A stretch of 64,000 nt of DNA from Aspidapion aeneum (taxonomy: Eukaryota; Arthropoda; Insecta; Coleoptera; Brentidae), in the NCBI GenBank assembly GCA_963576565.1, contig OY755039.1, positions 135,263,369 to 135,327,368 of the forward strand, written 5' to 3'. Made by a program: the position numbers and the translations under genes. The notes beneath the pieces were generated by a model, which saw only the letters and a list, made by a program, of their open reading frames with translations, searched no databases and had not been told where the DNA came from. Below, piece after piece: positions 11,245 through 23,250 of this stretch (positions are counted from its first letter, which is position 1; the number at the start of each line of letters is the position of its first letter).

Positions 11245-13693
11245 GTGTTTGCCAACAGACCATTTCCCCCTAATTTGACCCCGCTGAATCCGAATATCTC
11301 TGTTGCCAACTCAAAAAATCGACAGGGACGGAGAAAATCCCCCCCAAACCCCCAAAAACCTGTTTTTTTTTTCAGTTTTATGCAATTTTCTCGAAAACTA
11401 ACCTTTTTATCAAAAATTGCAAAGAACAGTTTTTTGTGGAGAATAAAAGTCCCTTTCCAACGATGTATTGGTCAATAAGGTTAGGAAAAGCAAGTAGCTC
11501 TTCAGTGGCGTACGTAAATTGGGATTATTTAGAAAAAACATGTTTATTATAGGTTTTTCAAAATTTTCTCAAAAACTACACTTTTTAGGAAAAAATATGT
11601 GGTATACTTTATTGTAGAACATAACATTTTCTTTTAACAACTTTATTAAAATGTCGGGTTGTTGCCATATTTAAGGCTTCAGTGGCGTACTAATATAAAC
11701 TTATTTTCAAAAATAACTGAAATAATCAGTTCCTCTTGCATATTTAAATATCATTTCTAACTAAGATTTTCAGAAAAAAATGTGCCTTTATTCTTTATTG
11801 AGGATAAGACAATTTCTTTTAAAATGATATATTACAAAGTGAGGTTATTGTTATGATAAATACTTTAAAAAGTATTGTAATTTATACCTACTCAAATAAA
11901 ATGTTTCCAAATTAAAATAAACTGTTTTTTGATTAGATTAGATATTTTGATTTATCTAAATAAGTTATTTAAAGCAAAAAAACACCGGTGCTTATAAGGG
12001 GAGGGGGCATAGGGGCCATGGCCACCCCTAAGCAATATTTTGGGCAAAAAGTAATAGTAGTAACTTTGACACAGGTGTATTTGGTTATTTTTTTAAGCAT
12101 ATGGAACTAAAAATAAAGTGATGAATCTTATGCAACGGTTTGGGGGGGGGGGCATAATCTTAATTAGGTACTCATTGGGATCAACAACCAACCTGTCAAC
12201 TTGTTAGGAGTTTGATATTTTTTGCCTTATACTTATGCAATTTATGAACAGGCCCCATAGTATTAAAAATCACTGATCCACTGGCTTCGCTGCGCCACAC
12301 TGCGGTAATCATCTGGATGTGGCTAACTTAGCTTCCATTAGTAAAAAAGTTCGAAAAAAAAATCGACAAAACAAAATATTAAAAATACAAATTTACCGTA
12401 TCAAGTCGAATTGACCTGTCCAGTCGATGTGGATCCGCGGCCGTACTTTCGATCTTTTGTACTTTCGATCTTTTGTACTTTCGACCTTTTGTACTTTTTG
12501 ACCTTTTGAACTTTCGACCTTTTGTTATATGATCTTTTGTACTTTCGAACTTTTGTACTTTCGGCCTTTTGTATTTTCGACCTTTTGTACTTTCGACCTT
12601 ATTTTTTCGCACTCTTGTACTTTCAACCTTTTATCCGCCGCTCTTTATTATCCACTGAAAAGCTAATAAGACACAAAATTGATTAGTTTGGATTGATCTT
12701 AAATAATTTCTTTAAATTAAAAACACCACTGGAGCGGTAAATATAAAATAACTTCCACTTTGTTATACATCGTTTGAAAGAAAATTTTATTGGCTATGAC
12801 GAAGTAAAGAACACATTTTTTGATAAAGAGCTTGGTTTTTTAGAAAATTGTATAAAACGTATGAAAAACATGTTTTTTTAATGATTTGTTGAAATCACCC
12901 TCATTGACGGACGTCGCTGGAGAGTTTGCTATATGTCGAACCCCACCGAGTTTCACATTTTTAAAAAGGAAATTTTCCTATCTACAAAAAAGTGTGAAAC
13001 AAATTTTTTCAGGGTAAGCTTAGTTTTTGAGAAAATTAGACAAAACATATAACAAAAATGTTTTATTTTCTGTTTTTTCAAAATTAATTTAATTTACGGA
13101 TGCCCCTGAAGTTTTATTTATAAAACCGATTTAATCATGTTATACGTCATTTTGAAGGAAATTTTATTGAGTATACCAAAATGTAATACATGGTTTTCTG
13201 TAGATATTAGGTTTTAAAAAAAATAAATAAATCTTGGAAAAAACATAGGTATTTTTTCAACTTTTTTTAATTACTTCAATAAACGGACGCCGCTGGAGAG
13301 CTTGTTATTAGTCTAACTTTATTAAGTTATACCGTGTTGAAAAGGGAATTTTATTGTCTACAATAAAGTATATTATACATTTTTCTCTTAGAAGCTTAGT
13401 TTTTAAGAAAATTTGAAAAAACCTCAAACTTTCAGATTTGGGGGGTCTGGGGGGGTTTTTGGAGGTTTTGGCAGCCATTAAAAAAAATAATATGTTAATA
13501 TTTTTTAATTATACAAATATATATTTTGAATGTACACCTGTGACAATTTGGGCTTTCCAGCGGCAATTTAAAATTCCGCCGCTACTTTGGCCGCCATCTT
13601 GAATAACTCAGCCTCTGTCAATATTTCGAGTTGGCAACAGGGATATTCGGATTCAGCGGTGTCAAAATAGGGGGAATTGGCCATTTGCCAAAA
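11245..13693. repeat. Large inverted-repeat element with ~190-bp inner tandem units
   Basis: The terminal segments 11250-11330 and 13610-13693 are inverted copies. Shared blocks are GCTGAATCCGAATATC, TGTTGCCAACTC and CCATTTCCCCC or a close variant. G-rich and C-rich tracts at 11337-11356 and 13441-13460 also pair. Between the termini lie degenerate units of about 190 bp. On the left they are marked by CAGTGGCGTAC (11504, 11682). On the right they are marked by GACGTCGCTGGAGAG or GACGCCGCTGGAGAG (12909, 13287) in the opposite sense. It appears related to 8215-9115. No open frame of note and no target duplication was found. Confidence 0.7.
12432..12630. repeat. 17-bp minisatellite (TTTTGTACTTTCGACCT)
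   Basis: About eleven imperfect copies of a 17-bp unit lie in a row. They create a misleading minus-strand frame of Lys/Ser/Thr repeats (12379-12612). This is not a gene. Confidence 0.9.
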
Positions 13694-14084
13694 AATAATA
13701 TAAAATGCTTCTAGAAAGTGGATTTTCCCGAATCTTGCCTGAACTAAAGAGGTTCTAGAGTAAAATAAAAAATAATTTGCCATATCGGCAATGTATTAGC
13801 CAAGGAAAAATAGTTCAACACATTGCTCTCTCAAGACAAAGGTGATATATAATATTTTTGTAATAAGAAAGAAAAGATCCACCAAAAATTTTAAAAATAC
13901 ACATGGCGTTCTATTAAAATAAGGATCCAATAAAACTGTAATAATTTTGTAAGTAATTCACTTTTTAATTTATCTTTGTCTGCCAAATAACAAAAAAAGT
14001 TTTCCAATTGGAACTTTATAAACGGCCACCCTGTACATTACATCTTAAAAAATATAATTTGTAAATATAATGAATAATAACAAA
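13694..14084. other. No gene recognised
   Basis: AT-rich spacer. GGCCACCCTG followed by TA at about 14023-14034 looks like one end of a TA-flanked element, but its partner was not found. Confidence 0.4.
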
Positions 14085-15090
14085 CTTTGGCAGAAAAACA
14101 TTTCCAAACTAGTAAGAAACATTTCCAAAACTAGTAAGAACCATTTTAAAATTTGTATTGGAGAACTTGGCTTTACTTTTATCTCAATTCTTTTTACGGA
14201 ATACCACTTTCGCGTACTTGGCCTTTTTTTACATGAAATGTTTTTGTTATGATTTTACTCCTTTTTTAAAGGATTTGGATAATATTTAAGTTTTACATTA
14301 ATAAAATATGCGAAATATTGTTCAAAACTTTTGCAATGTCTTATTAAAAATTTTGAGGTTTTTTTATATTTTCCCATGGTTTAATCATAGTTCCGATCAG
14401 CCTTCTAAAGCTCAGCTCTCTTGTGTTCCTGGAAGTAGGCAATGATAATTTTACATAACTTGACATTTATAGGGGAGGAAAGTAAATTAAAATTGTGGTG
14501 TTTTTAAATTTTTTCTTTTTATCAGAGTTCCTATCAGTCTTCCAAAGCTCAGCTCTCTAGCGGTCCTGGAAGTGGAGAATGTTAATTTACATAACTACAT
14601 TTATAGGGGAGGGAAGTTAATTAAAATTTGGGGTTTTTCAATTTTCATTTATAGTTTTATCATAGTTCCTATCGGCCTTCCAAAGCTCAGCTCTCGAGCG
14701 TTTTTGGAAGTGGGCAATGTTACTTTTACACAATTTTACATTTATAGGGGAGGGAAGCAAATTAAAATTTTGGGGTTTTTTTGATTTTTTCCAGGGGTTT
14801 AGTCATAATTTCTATCAGTCTGCCAAATTTCAGCTTTGTAGCATGTCTGGAAGTACAGTGGAATTTTGATGATCTCTACATGAGTGTGTGAGTGAGTGAG
14901 TGGCAATTTCGACGTTTTTTGAAATTTCGTAACTACTTTACTACTTATATGGAGGTCTATGAAACTTGGAGGGGTTGTTAACTCTATGAAGATCTACGAC
15001 TCGACTGTGCAAAGTTGAGATTCGTAGTTCATTCCGAAGTAGAGTTTTAACTAGGTCAAATATGGGCTGAAATGTTTGCGGCAAGACAAG
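14085..15090 (+). repeat. 140-bp-unit repeat family, copy C
   Basis: The order is as follows. The arm sequence runs 14085-14260 (AACATTTCCAAACTAGTAAG, TTCTTTTTACGGAATACCA). Three to four tandem units follow, starting near 14396, 14525, 14665 and 14803, each with CAAAGCTCAGCTCTC, CTGGAAGT and a CATTTATAGGGGAGG segment. The conserved tail follows, with GATGATCTCTACATGAGTG and TCAAATATGGGCTGAAATG. The terminal hairpin seen in copies B, D and E is missing. Small open frames inside are repeat artefacts. Confidence 0.8.
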
Positions 15091-15964
15091 TTTTAGTCTG
15101 CAACTTTGCATACATCAAAATAACATATCTTTGCCTGTTATTTATTTTTTTTTTGAAATTATAAATGAAATTTTTTTTATTTTTAGGCTTAAAAATACTA
15201 CTCAATATACGCACTAAACGTAAAAAAGAAAGAGGAAAATTTACAAAGCGGTTTTTGTTTAAGAGATAAATAAAAGACGGGTTGCAGATTGAAAATTTTT
15301 TAAAAATAAATACAAAATTTTACTTTACCGTCCAATTTTTTAAAATTCAAAATAAATCTGAAAAATAATAGTTTTTTTATATACTAACCTTACGAAGTCA
15401 GGCTAGGATACAAATCTAACAATGTCAGCTATCAAGTATTTTCGTTCCTGGGTCCAGCTAGGCTGGGCAGGACAATTTAACTTGGTTAGGTAATTAAAAT
15501 TTTCCACGCACTCATTTGTCTACGAGTTATTTGGTCACAGAGCCAGGTAAAACTGATCTGGACCCGTGTATAACATACTTTTAAAAAATATGTCATACAT
15601 GGCCTCTAATCTGACCCACAGTACCTTTTCAAGTTGCTTTTTTCCGGGTCCTCAAATTTATTCTTATTTCTGTGTGAGTTTATGCTTAACCAACTTTTCT
15701 AACTTGTTTACAATTATTGCGATTTTTTTTACATCATAGGTACCTGCAATACGCATAAATACTCTCAAGTCTCTTATATGTTGTTGTTCTAACATCAAAT
15801 ACATACCAAGAGCTCTATTACAATACATTTACAATACCGGGCACATTAGTGTGTGGTCATTAATGTAACTTGCATTTTTTTCTTGAGTTCAGTTTGGCTA
15901 TATAGATATAGAGACAAGCTAGATGAATAGGTATTGTAGATTAAAACAGCATAAGTAAAGGAAA
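15091..15964. other. No gene recognised; may include LINE 3' UTR
   Basis: No coding or repeat signature is clear in 15091-15700. Part of 15720-15964 may be the 3' untranslated region of the minus-strand LINE that follows, since it lies directly downstream of that element's frame and has an A-rich stretch on the minus strand. That is inference. Confidence 0.35.
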
Positions 15965-15969
15965 AGTAC

Positions 15970-16015
15970 CACTTTCCGCACCCAAGTGAGTGCGGAAAGT
16001 GTGCACTTTCCGCAC
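15970..16015 (-). other. Stem-loop at the 3' end of the jockey/CR1-like LINE
   Basis: CACTTTCCGCAC at 15970-15981 pairs with GTGCGGAAAGTG at 15990-16001 around an 8-base loop. A third direct copy follows at 16004-16015. The site lies at the carboxy end of the LINE frame. It could be a 3' recognition structure for the element's reverse transcriptase, but that role is inferred only from position. Confidence 0.6.
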
Positions 16016-17650
16016 GCGAGTAGAAAAAAAATATTTTTAGATCTTTGCTCATCCGTATCCGCCAATAACCGTCTCCACGCTCGAGAAGCGGCAAGTGCGC
16101 GGAAATGTTGGTGTATGTTGGTTTTGAAACGGTCCAGGTTGTAATCTGCAGGTAAAACTGTCGCAGGGAGTCCATTCCACAGCGATGCTGTTCTCCAGAG
16201 ATATGAATTCGGATGTAATAAGGTTCTTGGTGCCTCTATTTTGACAGTAAATTGATGGTTACCGTTTGTTTGACGTGTTCGTCTAGTAGGTGCGACTCCC
16301 GCGGGGATCATACATGCCAGCTCTTCAGAACATTCTCCGTGATAATACCTGTAGAAGAGAGATAGATCACCCACAGTTCTTCGATGTTCGAGACTATCCA
16401 AGCTACGGGTAAGTGCGGGGTCATTGATGAGCTTGATAGCTCGTTTATGCACGGTGTTCAAAAGCATTAGGGTATGTTTGGGTGCCGCACTCCATATATG
16501 TGAGCAGTACTCCATAGTTGGTCGAATCTGGGCTTTGTAGAGTGTCAGAAGTTGGCTTGGTGTATACAGATGTCTGGTACGAAATAGCAGCCCAAGCTTT
16601 TGGGACGCCCTTTTAGCTATATCTGCCACGTGACTGTGCCAAGACATGTTGGTCTCTGCAGTGGCTCCTAAGATGTTCAACTGGCTCTGCAATGTGACAG
16701 CACTTCCAGCTTACCGGTGCTGGTCTTTTTTGAAAAGTGGCCTGCTTGGGTTTTCTGCGCGTTGAACTGTACAAAGTTTTTGTTGCCCCAGTCCTCTATT
16801 ATTTTCAGGTCGTTATTTATCTGCGATATTTGAGTTAGTCTAAGTTGATGGAATTCACGTGCGGAGAGACATATGGGTGGTATGATTGAGTAGACTACAT
16901 TGCCATCCTCTGCAAAGCAATAAAGTGGATTTACTGTCTTATGAATGAGGTCATTTATGTAAATCAGAAAAAGTGTTGGCGAAAGGATTGCTCCCTGTGG
17001 CATACCAGCATTTTTTTGGTAAGAGTTGGAGTTCTGACCATCCAGTACAACATAAATGGATCTATCCTTAAGGTGACTTTTAAACCAAGTGCAAAGTTTG
17101 CAAACTTTGAGCTTATTGAGCAGATTTTCATGCTAGACTTTATCGAATACTTTAGATATATCTAAGGCAATTGTTCTTGTTTCACCCCGCAACTCAATCG
17201 CTTTTTGCCATTAGTGAGTGACGTATGTAAGTAAATCGCCAGTTGACCTATATATTGCTTGTCATTGATAATTTTGTACTTTTCCAAGTACTTGGTTAGG
17301 TGATTTTTCACAACTCTTTCCATTACTTTTGATATCACCGGAAGTAGACCAATTGGTCTATAGTTTACCGGATTCTTTAGAATGGGTTGTACTGCGGCAG
17401 ACTTCCATGATGGTAGATATACTCCTTGGCTGTAAGATAAATTGAATAATTTATCGAAAGTTGGGGTGAGTTCATTAGCACAATTTTTGAGTACTATCGC
17501 GGGAATGCCATCTGGACCTATTGCTTTGTATCCAACTTTTTAAGGCATTTTCGTATATCTCTATGGGTAAAGGGTACCTCTGGCATACTGTGGGAAACCC
17601 TTTCAATGAACGGTGGAGTTTTTCCATTTGGAACGTTAGGTTTGAGTTCC
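15985..17650 (-). pseudogene. Jockey/CR1-like LINE reverse transcriptase, decayed
   Basis: Read on the minus strand from 17650, broken frames show RT blocks in the correct order: GKTPPFIERVSHSMPEVPFT, a DIRKCLKKLDTKQ block, MPQGAILSPTLFLIYINDL (from 17003), CFAEDGNVV, then the carboxy region LYKAQIRPTMEYCSHIWSAA and SLWNGLPATVLPADYNLDRF. The catalytic box should read (F/Y)ADD but is FAED, so one aspartate is lost. The frame shifts at about 16680-16690, and several stops occur upstream. The amino part and any endonuclease are missing. Clade assignment (jockey versus CR1) is uncertain without a tree. Confidence 0.85.
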
Positions 17651-18168
17651 ACCTGTAAATGTTAACATTTCACTTACCTCACCTCACGGGCAGTCATGAA
17701 TAAATGTCCTGAAGCTTCTTCAGTATCGCTGAAAAACATTCTTCACCCATCTTCTAAGATGGCAGATTTCGCGACATTTTATGTGATACCAAAGCAAAGC
17801 AAGCTCGTGTTAAACTGGCCTCATTAAGAACAAGTACTCCATTGACAATTTTTGTATCTTTCCAATTCTTCCATCAATTTCTATTTTATTTTAATTCGAT
17901 TTAGCAAGAACACGAGCTTAAATATCCTGACGAACAAATAACCGTTTCGAAAAGTGCTAATTTATGCATTAAAAGGCTTGAATTTAAAGAAACACATGAA
18001 GCAATTAGCAAGTCAAAATCGTTCTCTTGCTATTTGGTGTTTTACGTGGAAATAGCGGTTTTTTGTTTCCCAGGTTTTGTTTGTTTTGTCTGAGCAAGTT
18101 GCAAAATATTGTTTTGGGCATAAATAAAAAATGGTCAATATGAAATAGTTATTTAGGTACGACCCTAA
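17651..18168. other. No gene recognised
   Basis: Spacer without identifiable content. Short minus-strand frames at 18013-18357 overlap the ends of the next element and are not convincing. Confidence 0.4.
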
Positions 18169-18344
18169 AGCTGGGTACGCATATGAGCATGAACGCGAAT
18201 GAGGCAATCCGAGGTCGAACCATTTGCCTCGGATTCGGGAAGAAATAAATTTGTGGGTGACCTGAATAGTGGACGCACGAGGCGTTGTACGAAATCGATC
18301 CATAAATATGAGCAGCGCACGAGCAGATGCCTCACTTTGATGTA

Positions 18345-19871
18345 CAACGTGTCCCATTTTCGATGGGATTAAATGGGAAACTCGGTTATTATTAAAGATA
18401 TCGATTTTCTGATTGCACCTTACCGTGCTCTTTTTTGGAGCCCTTAAAAATGGTGTAATCAGATTTTTGCTATACCCCGTAGTTTCGCTAATACAGGGAG
18501 TTTTTGAAAAAATTGCATTTTAATTAATTCCTTGTATCTCGCTTATTTTGCAAGATATTTTTATTCTGTAAAAACCTTTCTATGGCAACTTTTTTAGAGC
18601 AAAATAATGACGTTGTCAATTTTTTAAAATATTGTTTAGTTTTTGAGATATGGTATTTATCATAAAAAAATTGAATACGGACCTGGATTTTTTTAATTAC
18701 TATTTTGATTGGTTCCATGCTATTATTACCTTAAAATGATAAATCTTTAATGTTTTTTTGATTTAAGGTTAAAAAAAACTATTTAATATTTGAAAAAAAA
18801 ATTATAGTCCGAACCTGGAAATTTTCAACGTAATTATAAATTAAAAATTGCAAGACACACTAATTGAACGATTTTTAGTTTATCTGTTTTGAAATGATAC
18901 TTAAATAATATATAAATAAAGTAAAAAACGTTAAAAAGTTACAAAAATAATATTATACTAATTATTTGTTGGTAGCACAGCAGGTCGTGAAATTTACAAA
19001 ACAAAAGCGTGGAATTGACATTGTCATTTTACTTGTCATTTTTGTGAATGGCTTACAATTATTTTAAACTGGCTAGAAATCGACCATATCCAGATTTTGA
19101 AAAATGTGATATGTTTGACTGCTTCATTCAAGCAACAAAATCCCAATATTTAAATGGCAGAAATATTTATGTGCAAAATGCGTTAAGAAAAATTACTCAA
19201 AAATACCAACAATGTCTTACACATAATGGTAATCAGAAAAATTAGTTATTTTTTGTAATTTGTTTTTTTTTGTATTTTTCGTAGACTTTGTTTCAAATAA
19301 ATCTGTAAATTAACGTAAAACCATTTTAATATGCTAAGTATCAAAACAGTTAAACTAAAAATTGTTTAACTAGCAATTTTTAATTTATATTTATGTTGGA
19401 AATATACAGGTTCGGACTATTTTTTTTAAAATATGAAATATTTTTTTTTTACCTTAAAACAAAAAATTTTTAAATTTGTATTATTTTATGATATTACTAG
19501 CATGAAACCAATCAAAATAGTAATTAAAAAAATCCAGGTCCGTATTTAATTTTTTTATGATAAATACCATATCTCAAAAACTAAGCAATTAAAAAGTTGA
19601 CAATGTCATTATTTTCTTCTAAAAAAGTTGCCATGAAAAGGGTTTTATAGAATAAAAATAACTCGCAAAATAAGCGAGATAGAAGGGATTATTAAAAATA
19701 CAATTTTTTCAAAAACTCCCTATATTAGCGAAACTACGGGGTATAGCAAAAATCTGATTAAGCCATTTTTAAGGGCTCAAAAAAAGAGCACGGTAAGGTG
19801 CAATCAGAAAATCAATATCTTTAATAATAACCGAGTTTCCCATTTAATCCCATCGAAAATGGGACACGCTA
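18345..19871. mobile_element. Long-hairpin TA-flanked element, 1527 bp, nested
   Basis: The ends CGTGTCCCATTTTCGATGGG are inverted and flanked by TA (18343-18344, 19872-19873). The arms (about 18348-18950 and 19270-19868) pair through many blocks, for example CCCGTAGTTTCGCTAATA, GGTCCGTATT and TTTGATTGGTT. The unpaired centre (about 18960-19260) is unusually long for this type and holds a 65-codon plus-strand frame. The element sits inside the element at 18169-20014. Confidence 0.85.
19048..19245 (+). CDS. Small open frame in the hairpin element's unpaired centre
   Basis: Sixty-five codons starting MAYNYFKLARNRPYPDFEKC and continuing through CFIQATKSQYLNGRN and KITQKYQQCLTHN. It lies in the only non-palindromic part of the surrounding element. 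I recognise no domain. It could be captured host sequence, the remnant of a transposase exon, or chance. It has no paralogue elsewhere in this window. Confidence 0.25.
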   Translation: MAYNYFKLARNRPYPDFEKCDMFDCFIQATKSQYLNGRNIYVQNALRKITQKYQQCLTHNGNQKN

Positions 19872-20043
19872 TACCGCCAACAGTTGGATCGAGTCGAGGC
19901 CAAATGCATGCGGGTTCAAACAAATTTGCACGTCTCGTTCAGACGTACACATACGTATGCTCATGCGTCCTTAGGCTGCCTCATTCGCGTGCATGCTCAT
20001 ATGTGTACCCAGCTTAACAAGTACGGAAAGTATGTAGCCTGGA

Positions 20044-20298
20044 TCACCATGGTAATCCTTGGTATGTAGTCTTTACCGCACGCAACGGTAGCCGGAATTT
20101 GGGCAAGCCGTTATAGTTGAGAGGCTTATAGTCAAAAATCGTGTCCCGTGGTATAGTTGTGAAAGATTTAATAAACTGCCTTAGATGGATTGGTAATAAA
20201 TCACACAATTTTAAATCACCAGGTGTTAGCCTCCAATTTGCCCATGTGGCGTCATAAGATATAAAATTTTTTATAAATAAATAGTAGTAACTTTTTTT
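20044..20298 (-). CDS. Unidentified 85-codon open frame without early ATG
   Basis: The minus strand is open from 20298 to the TGA at 20044-20046. It includes DATWANWRLTPGDLKLCDL, LPIHLRQFIKSFTTIPRD and FDYKPLNYNGLPKFRLPL. The composition is protein-like, with Trp, Pro and Leu-Pro motifs, and lacks simple repeats. I could not assign a family. It may be an internal piece of a retroelement, an endogenous viral fragment or a decayed exon. It abuts the outer end of the element at 18169-20014. Confidence 0.3.
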   Translation of the reverse strand, partial: KKSYYYLFIKNFISYDATWANWRLTPGDLKLCDLLPIHLRQFIKSFTTIPRDTIFDYKPLNYNGLPKFRLPLRAVKTTYQGLPW

Positions 20299-20420
20299 TT
20301 ACCCGGAAAAAGGAAGTTTTAGTTAATTGTAAAGTTATGATTTGTTGAAAATAGAACAGCAATTTAACTGTCGTTTTGAAAAGCTTTATATCTCAAGAAC
20401 TAAAAAGGTTATAAAAAAGC

Positions 20421-20833
20421 TAGATTCGGTTCACCCTAATGTGCAATATGATACTAAGCATTTCTTAGTGAGCTTCATCTCATATAAATTCAAATTAAGT
20501 TTAGAAATAAATAAAAACCACATAAAAAATGTGTAACGAAATGTAATTTTTTGGAAATTTAGTCCGTGCAGTCGTAGGATTCCCGTTAAGAATAGTTTCA
20601 CATTGTAGTACCACCCCTGAGGGGTCGTTTAAAGTTCGAAAAACAATAAAAAAATCCATGATTGATTAAAAAACTTATATACAAAAATTTTCAAAGCTAA
20701 ATAATACATAAGTAACTTGAAACTATGTCTGTAGATGCATTACCGTATTAAATACGTATCAGTATTTATATATTGTAAAAAGCTCAAGAAATATTAGAAT
20801 CCGTTTTCAATTACACATCCACCAAAACAATTG
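20421..20833 (+). repeat. Dispersed repeat, copy 1 of the pair with 63596-64000
   Basis: About 400 bp match 63596-64000 in the same orientation. Shared blocks are TTCACCCTAATGTG, TAACGAAATGTAATTTTTTG, TTAGTCCGTGCAGTC and AGAATCCGTTTTCAATTACA. No coding content and no target duplication was seen. Confidence 0.8.
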
Positions 20834-22754
20834 AACATCGGTTTAATCATCACTAACTTTGGCATGTAAAATATAGCGCACAGCTGACACTGACTTACAC
20901 CGGTTTTATTGGACATCTCCTAGTGATATTTGGAGGTTTAAATATGGCCACCATTTTTAAACCAAAAAATTATATTCTTTATATTTATTTCTAACTTTTG
21001 TATGGAAATAATGTCTTTGTTACAACGAAAAAAGATGACCCATATCGCAAGATATTTATGAACAACAAAAATAAGTTAAACCTTCAACCAAAATCTAGAC
21101 TTGTAGACCTAGGTTTGTAGTAGTAGTTTTAGTAAATACTGGTGTTAATGTTTAGTCATCGGGTGTGATTACGCAGTAACAAATCACTAAAAGATGCTCA
21201 CATATTATATATATACCTACATATTATCTAGTTAACAGAACCACCTTTTAGACAAAACTGTTCTATGAATATATCCGATTGGCACCAGTCTTATGTAAAT
21301 TTTTATCGCAATTGGTTGAAAGCATTAAAACTAATTCCGCCTACAAGTGTTTAGTTTGTTAGTTTGCATACTTTCTATCTTCACGTCGACACATTATTCC
21401 AACTAAGCTCTTTACGTTTCTGTCTTGTTCTGTACCTTGTTTAAAGTTAAGGACAACAGAATGCTGAGTCGATTCAGCATCAGATTTATCATCTGTCACA
21501 TCCAATTTATTTTAATCAAGTTAGCGGTCAGTAAGCTGTAAGTTTGCTAATTCGCGAAAAAAAAAATCGACTGAATTAGAATATGTTTAAAAGATTTCCG
21601 CTCGGATGGTGGAATAGTTAATGTCTTCAACACATCTGCATGTTTGAATTTGTAATTAAAACTTCTTCTTGGGTGTTTAGACATGTAACCAGAATGATTA
21701 CAGTAAGGCGTTTGATAATGTAATAATGTAGGTAGGTGCCTATACAATAGAACAAGCTCTAGAAAGGATCAAGCACGTTTTATCAATTTTTTGACATGTC
21801 GCAGAGACGTTAATTCTGAGCATCCTTTAAATTAGACAAAATTACACAAAGTATTACGGTTTGTGAGATATAAGGATGATTCTACCAAAAGTGGGCTATA
21901 TGGATATCATTTTTGGTCGTTGCCTTTAAATAACAGTACAGCACAGTAAATAATTTTGTTTTTTTAAATTTATGTAACTAATTAGGTGTAAGCTAAGAAA
22001 CATTTATTTTCCCGAATTTTAGGAATTATTGCATAAAAATTCCAGAGGGATGAGCACCAGAGGAATGAGTTTTTTAATGGTTTTCCAATTTAAATCAAAA
22101 TCTATTTAAACTACTTAACTTAAGTTTTATATATTATACTTATAATTTTAAAACAATCATCAAAAAAATTATACTATTGATATCAGTCGAATATTTACTT
22201 ACCAGAGGGATGATAATTGAAGCGTTCCTTTTTGATTTCTCCGAAAAAGATTAATTTTCTGCCGAAAATAAAAAGATCTTTAACTTAAACCAAACTAAAG
22301 TTGACATTATTTATCTCAACTTGTCACCCTTAAAAGTAAATTAGATATCCAGGGCCGTCTCTTTCTGTAGAAATTAACCGGTGGTATTTACAAATATTGT
22401 GTTATTAAACATGGAGCACATTTAAAATTGTAAAATTTTCCGGAGAAGATGTAAATTCGGATTTTCAAAAATATGACTGCAAACTTAAGTTTTATCAATT
22501 TTTTGATAAATAGTTAAGACTTGGTTACATATTATTTATTAGGATATTTTTTTTAATTTAAGTTTTTAATATTTGGTTTGGGACTACACCAGAGGAATGA
22601 GGTATTTGCTTTGTATTAAAAAAAATTATAAACTAAAAAAATATGCATTTCCACTCCATAGCACCATTTTTGTAGAAACATAAGTTTTAAAATATGGACT
22701 TTGTCGTAACTGTTTTCCTAAAGATTATACGATAAACTGAGGTTTTTCTAAGGC
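20834..22754. other. No gene recognised
   Basis: Nearly 2 kb of AT-rich sequence. The phrase CCAGAGG(G/A)ATGA recurs at 22042, 22057, 22202 and 22588 without a regular period. No exon, RNA gene or element end was convincing. Confidence 0.45.
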
Positions 22755-23035
22755 AAACTACAAATAAAGGCCACAACCATAAAAAATCTAATGTTATCGT
22801 GTGCTTACCGTTCTGGGAAGATAGAGGTATTTTTATAATATTTTTAAAATGGTACATACTTTACAGATTTTCGTGAAATTCTAGTGAAATATTCTTATAC
22901 CGAATCCCGATATTTTACCAAACTTTTGTGAGGTTGAAAGAAGATTAAAAGGTTAAAATATTCAAGATTTATATGACTGCTACAAACGTTCCGCCATATT
23001 GGATTCAAATGAAACCAAACGTATGGCTTGTATTA
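22755..23035 (+). mobile_element. hAT-like MITE, diverged partial copy b
   Basis: This matches the left half of the 610-bp MITE at low identity: AAAGGCCACAACC, TTTTAAAATGGTACATAC, AGTGAAATATTCTTATACCG, CCCGATATTTTACCAAACTT and ATTAAAAGGTTAAAAT. The right half is missing or too diverged to see. It is the oldest-looking copy in the window. Confidence 0.7.
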
Positions 23036-23250
23036 AAAAAGTAGACCCCTTGCTTTCAAATGACGTTGATAATTTGTCAATGTGAATTTGACTTTTTCAA
23101 AATTTTGGTTAATTTTTAATTTAAAAAACATTTTTGGATTTTGGAACTTTTGAGCGACTGAGCCTTTGTCTTGAGTTGACCTAGCCGCTTCCTTAGCATT
23201 TTTAAAGAAATTAAAAGGTGTTTATTCTAAGATAAATTTGAAATCTAACA

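Larger units (their letters stand above)
18169..20014. mobile_element. Outer terminal-inverted-repeat element split by a hairpin element
   Basis: 18169-18210 and 19971-20014 are inverted copies of about 40 bp, sharing AGCTGGGTACGCATATGAGC (or ACAC in place of ACGC) and GCGAATGAGGCA. Flanks read TAAA on the left and TTAA on the right; this may be a decayed TTAA-type duplication, but that is uncertain. Without the inner insertion the element would be about 310 bp. ORFs at 18165-18347 and 19884-20069 arise because both ends encode the same HAHM-type peptide on opposite strands. Confidence 0.65.

Noticed and set aside
12379..12612. 77-codon Lys/Ser/Thr-rich frame
   Set aside because: Produced by the 17-bp minisatellite; not a gene.
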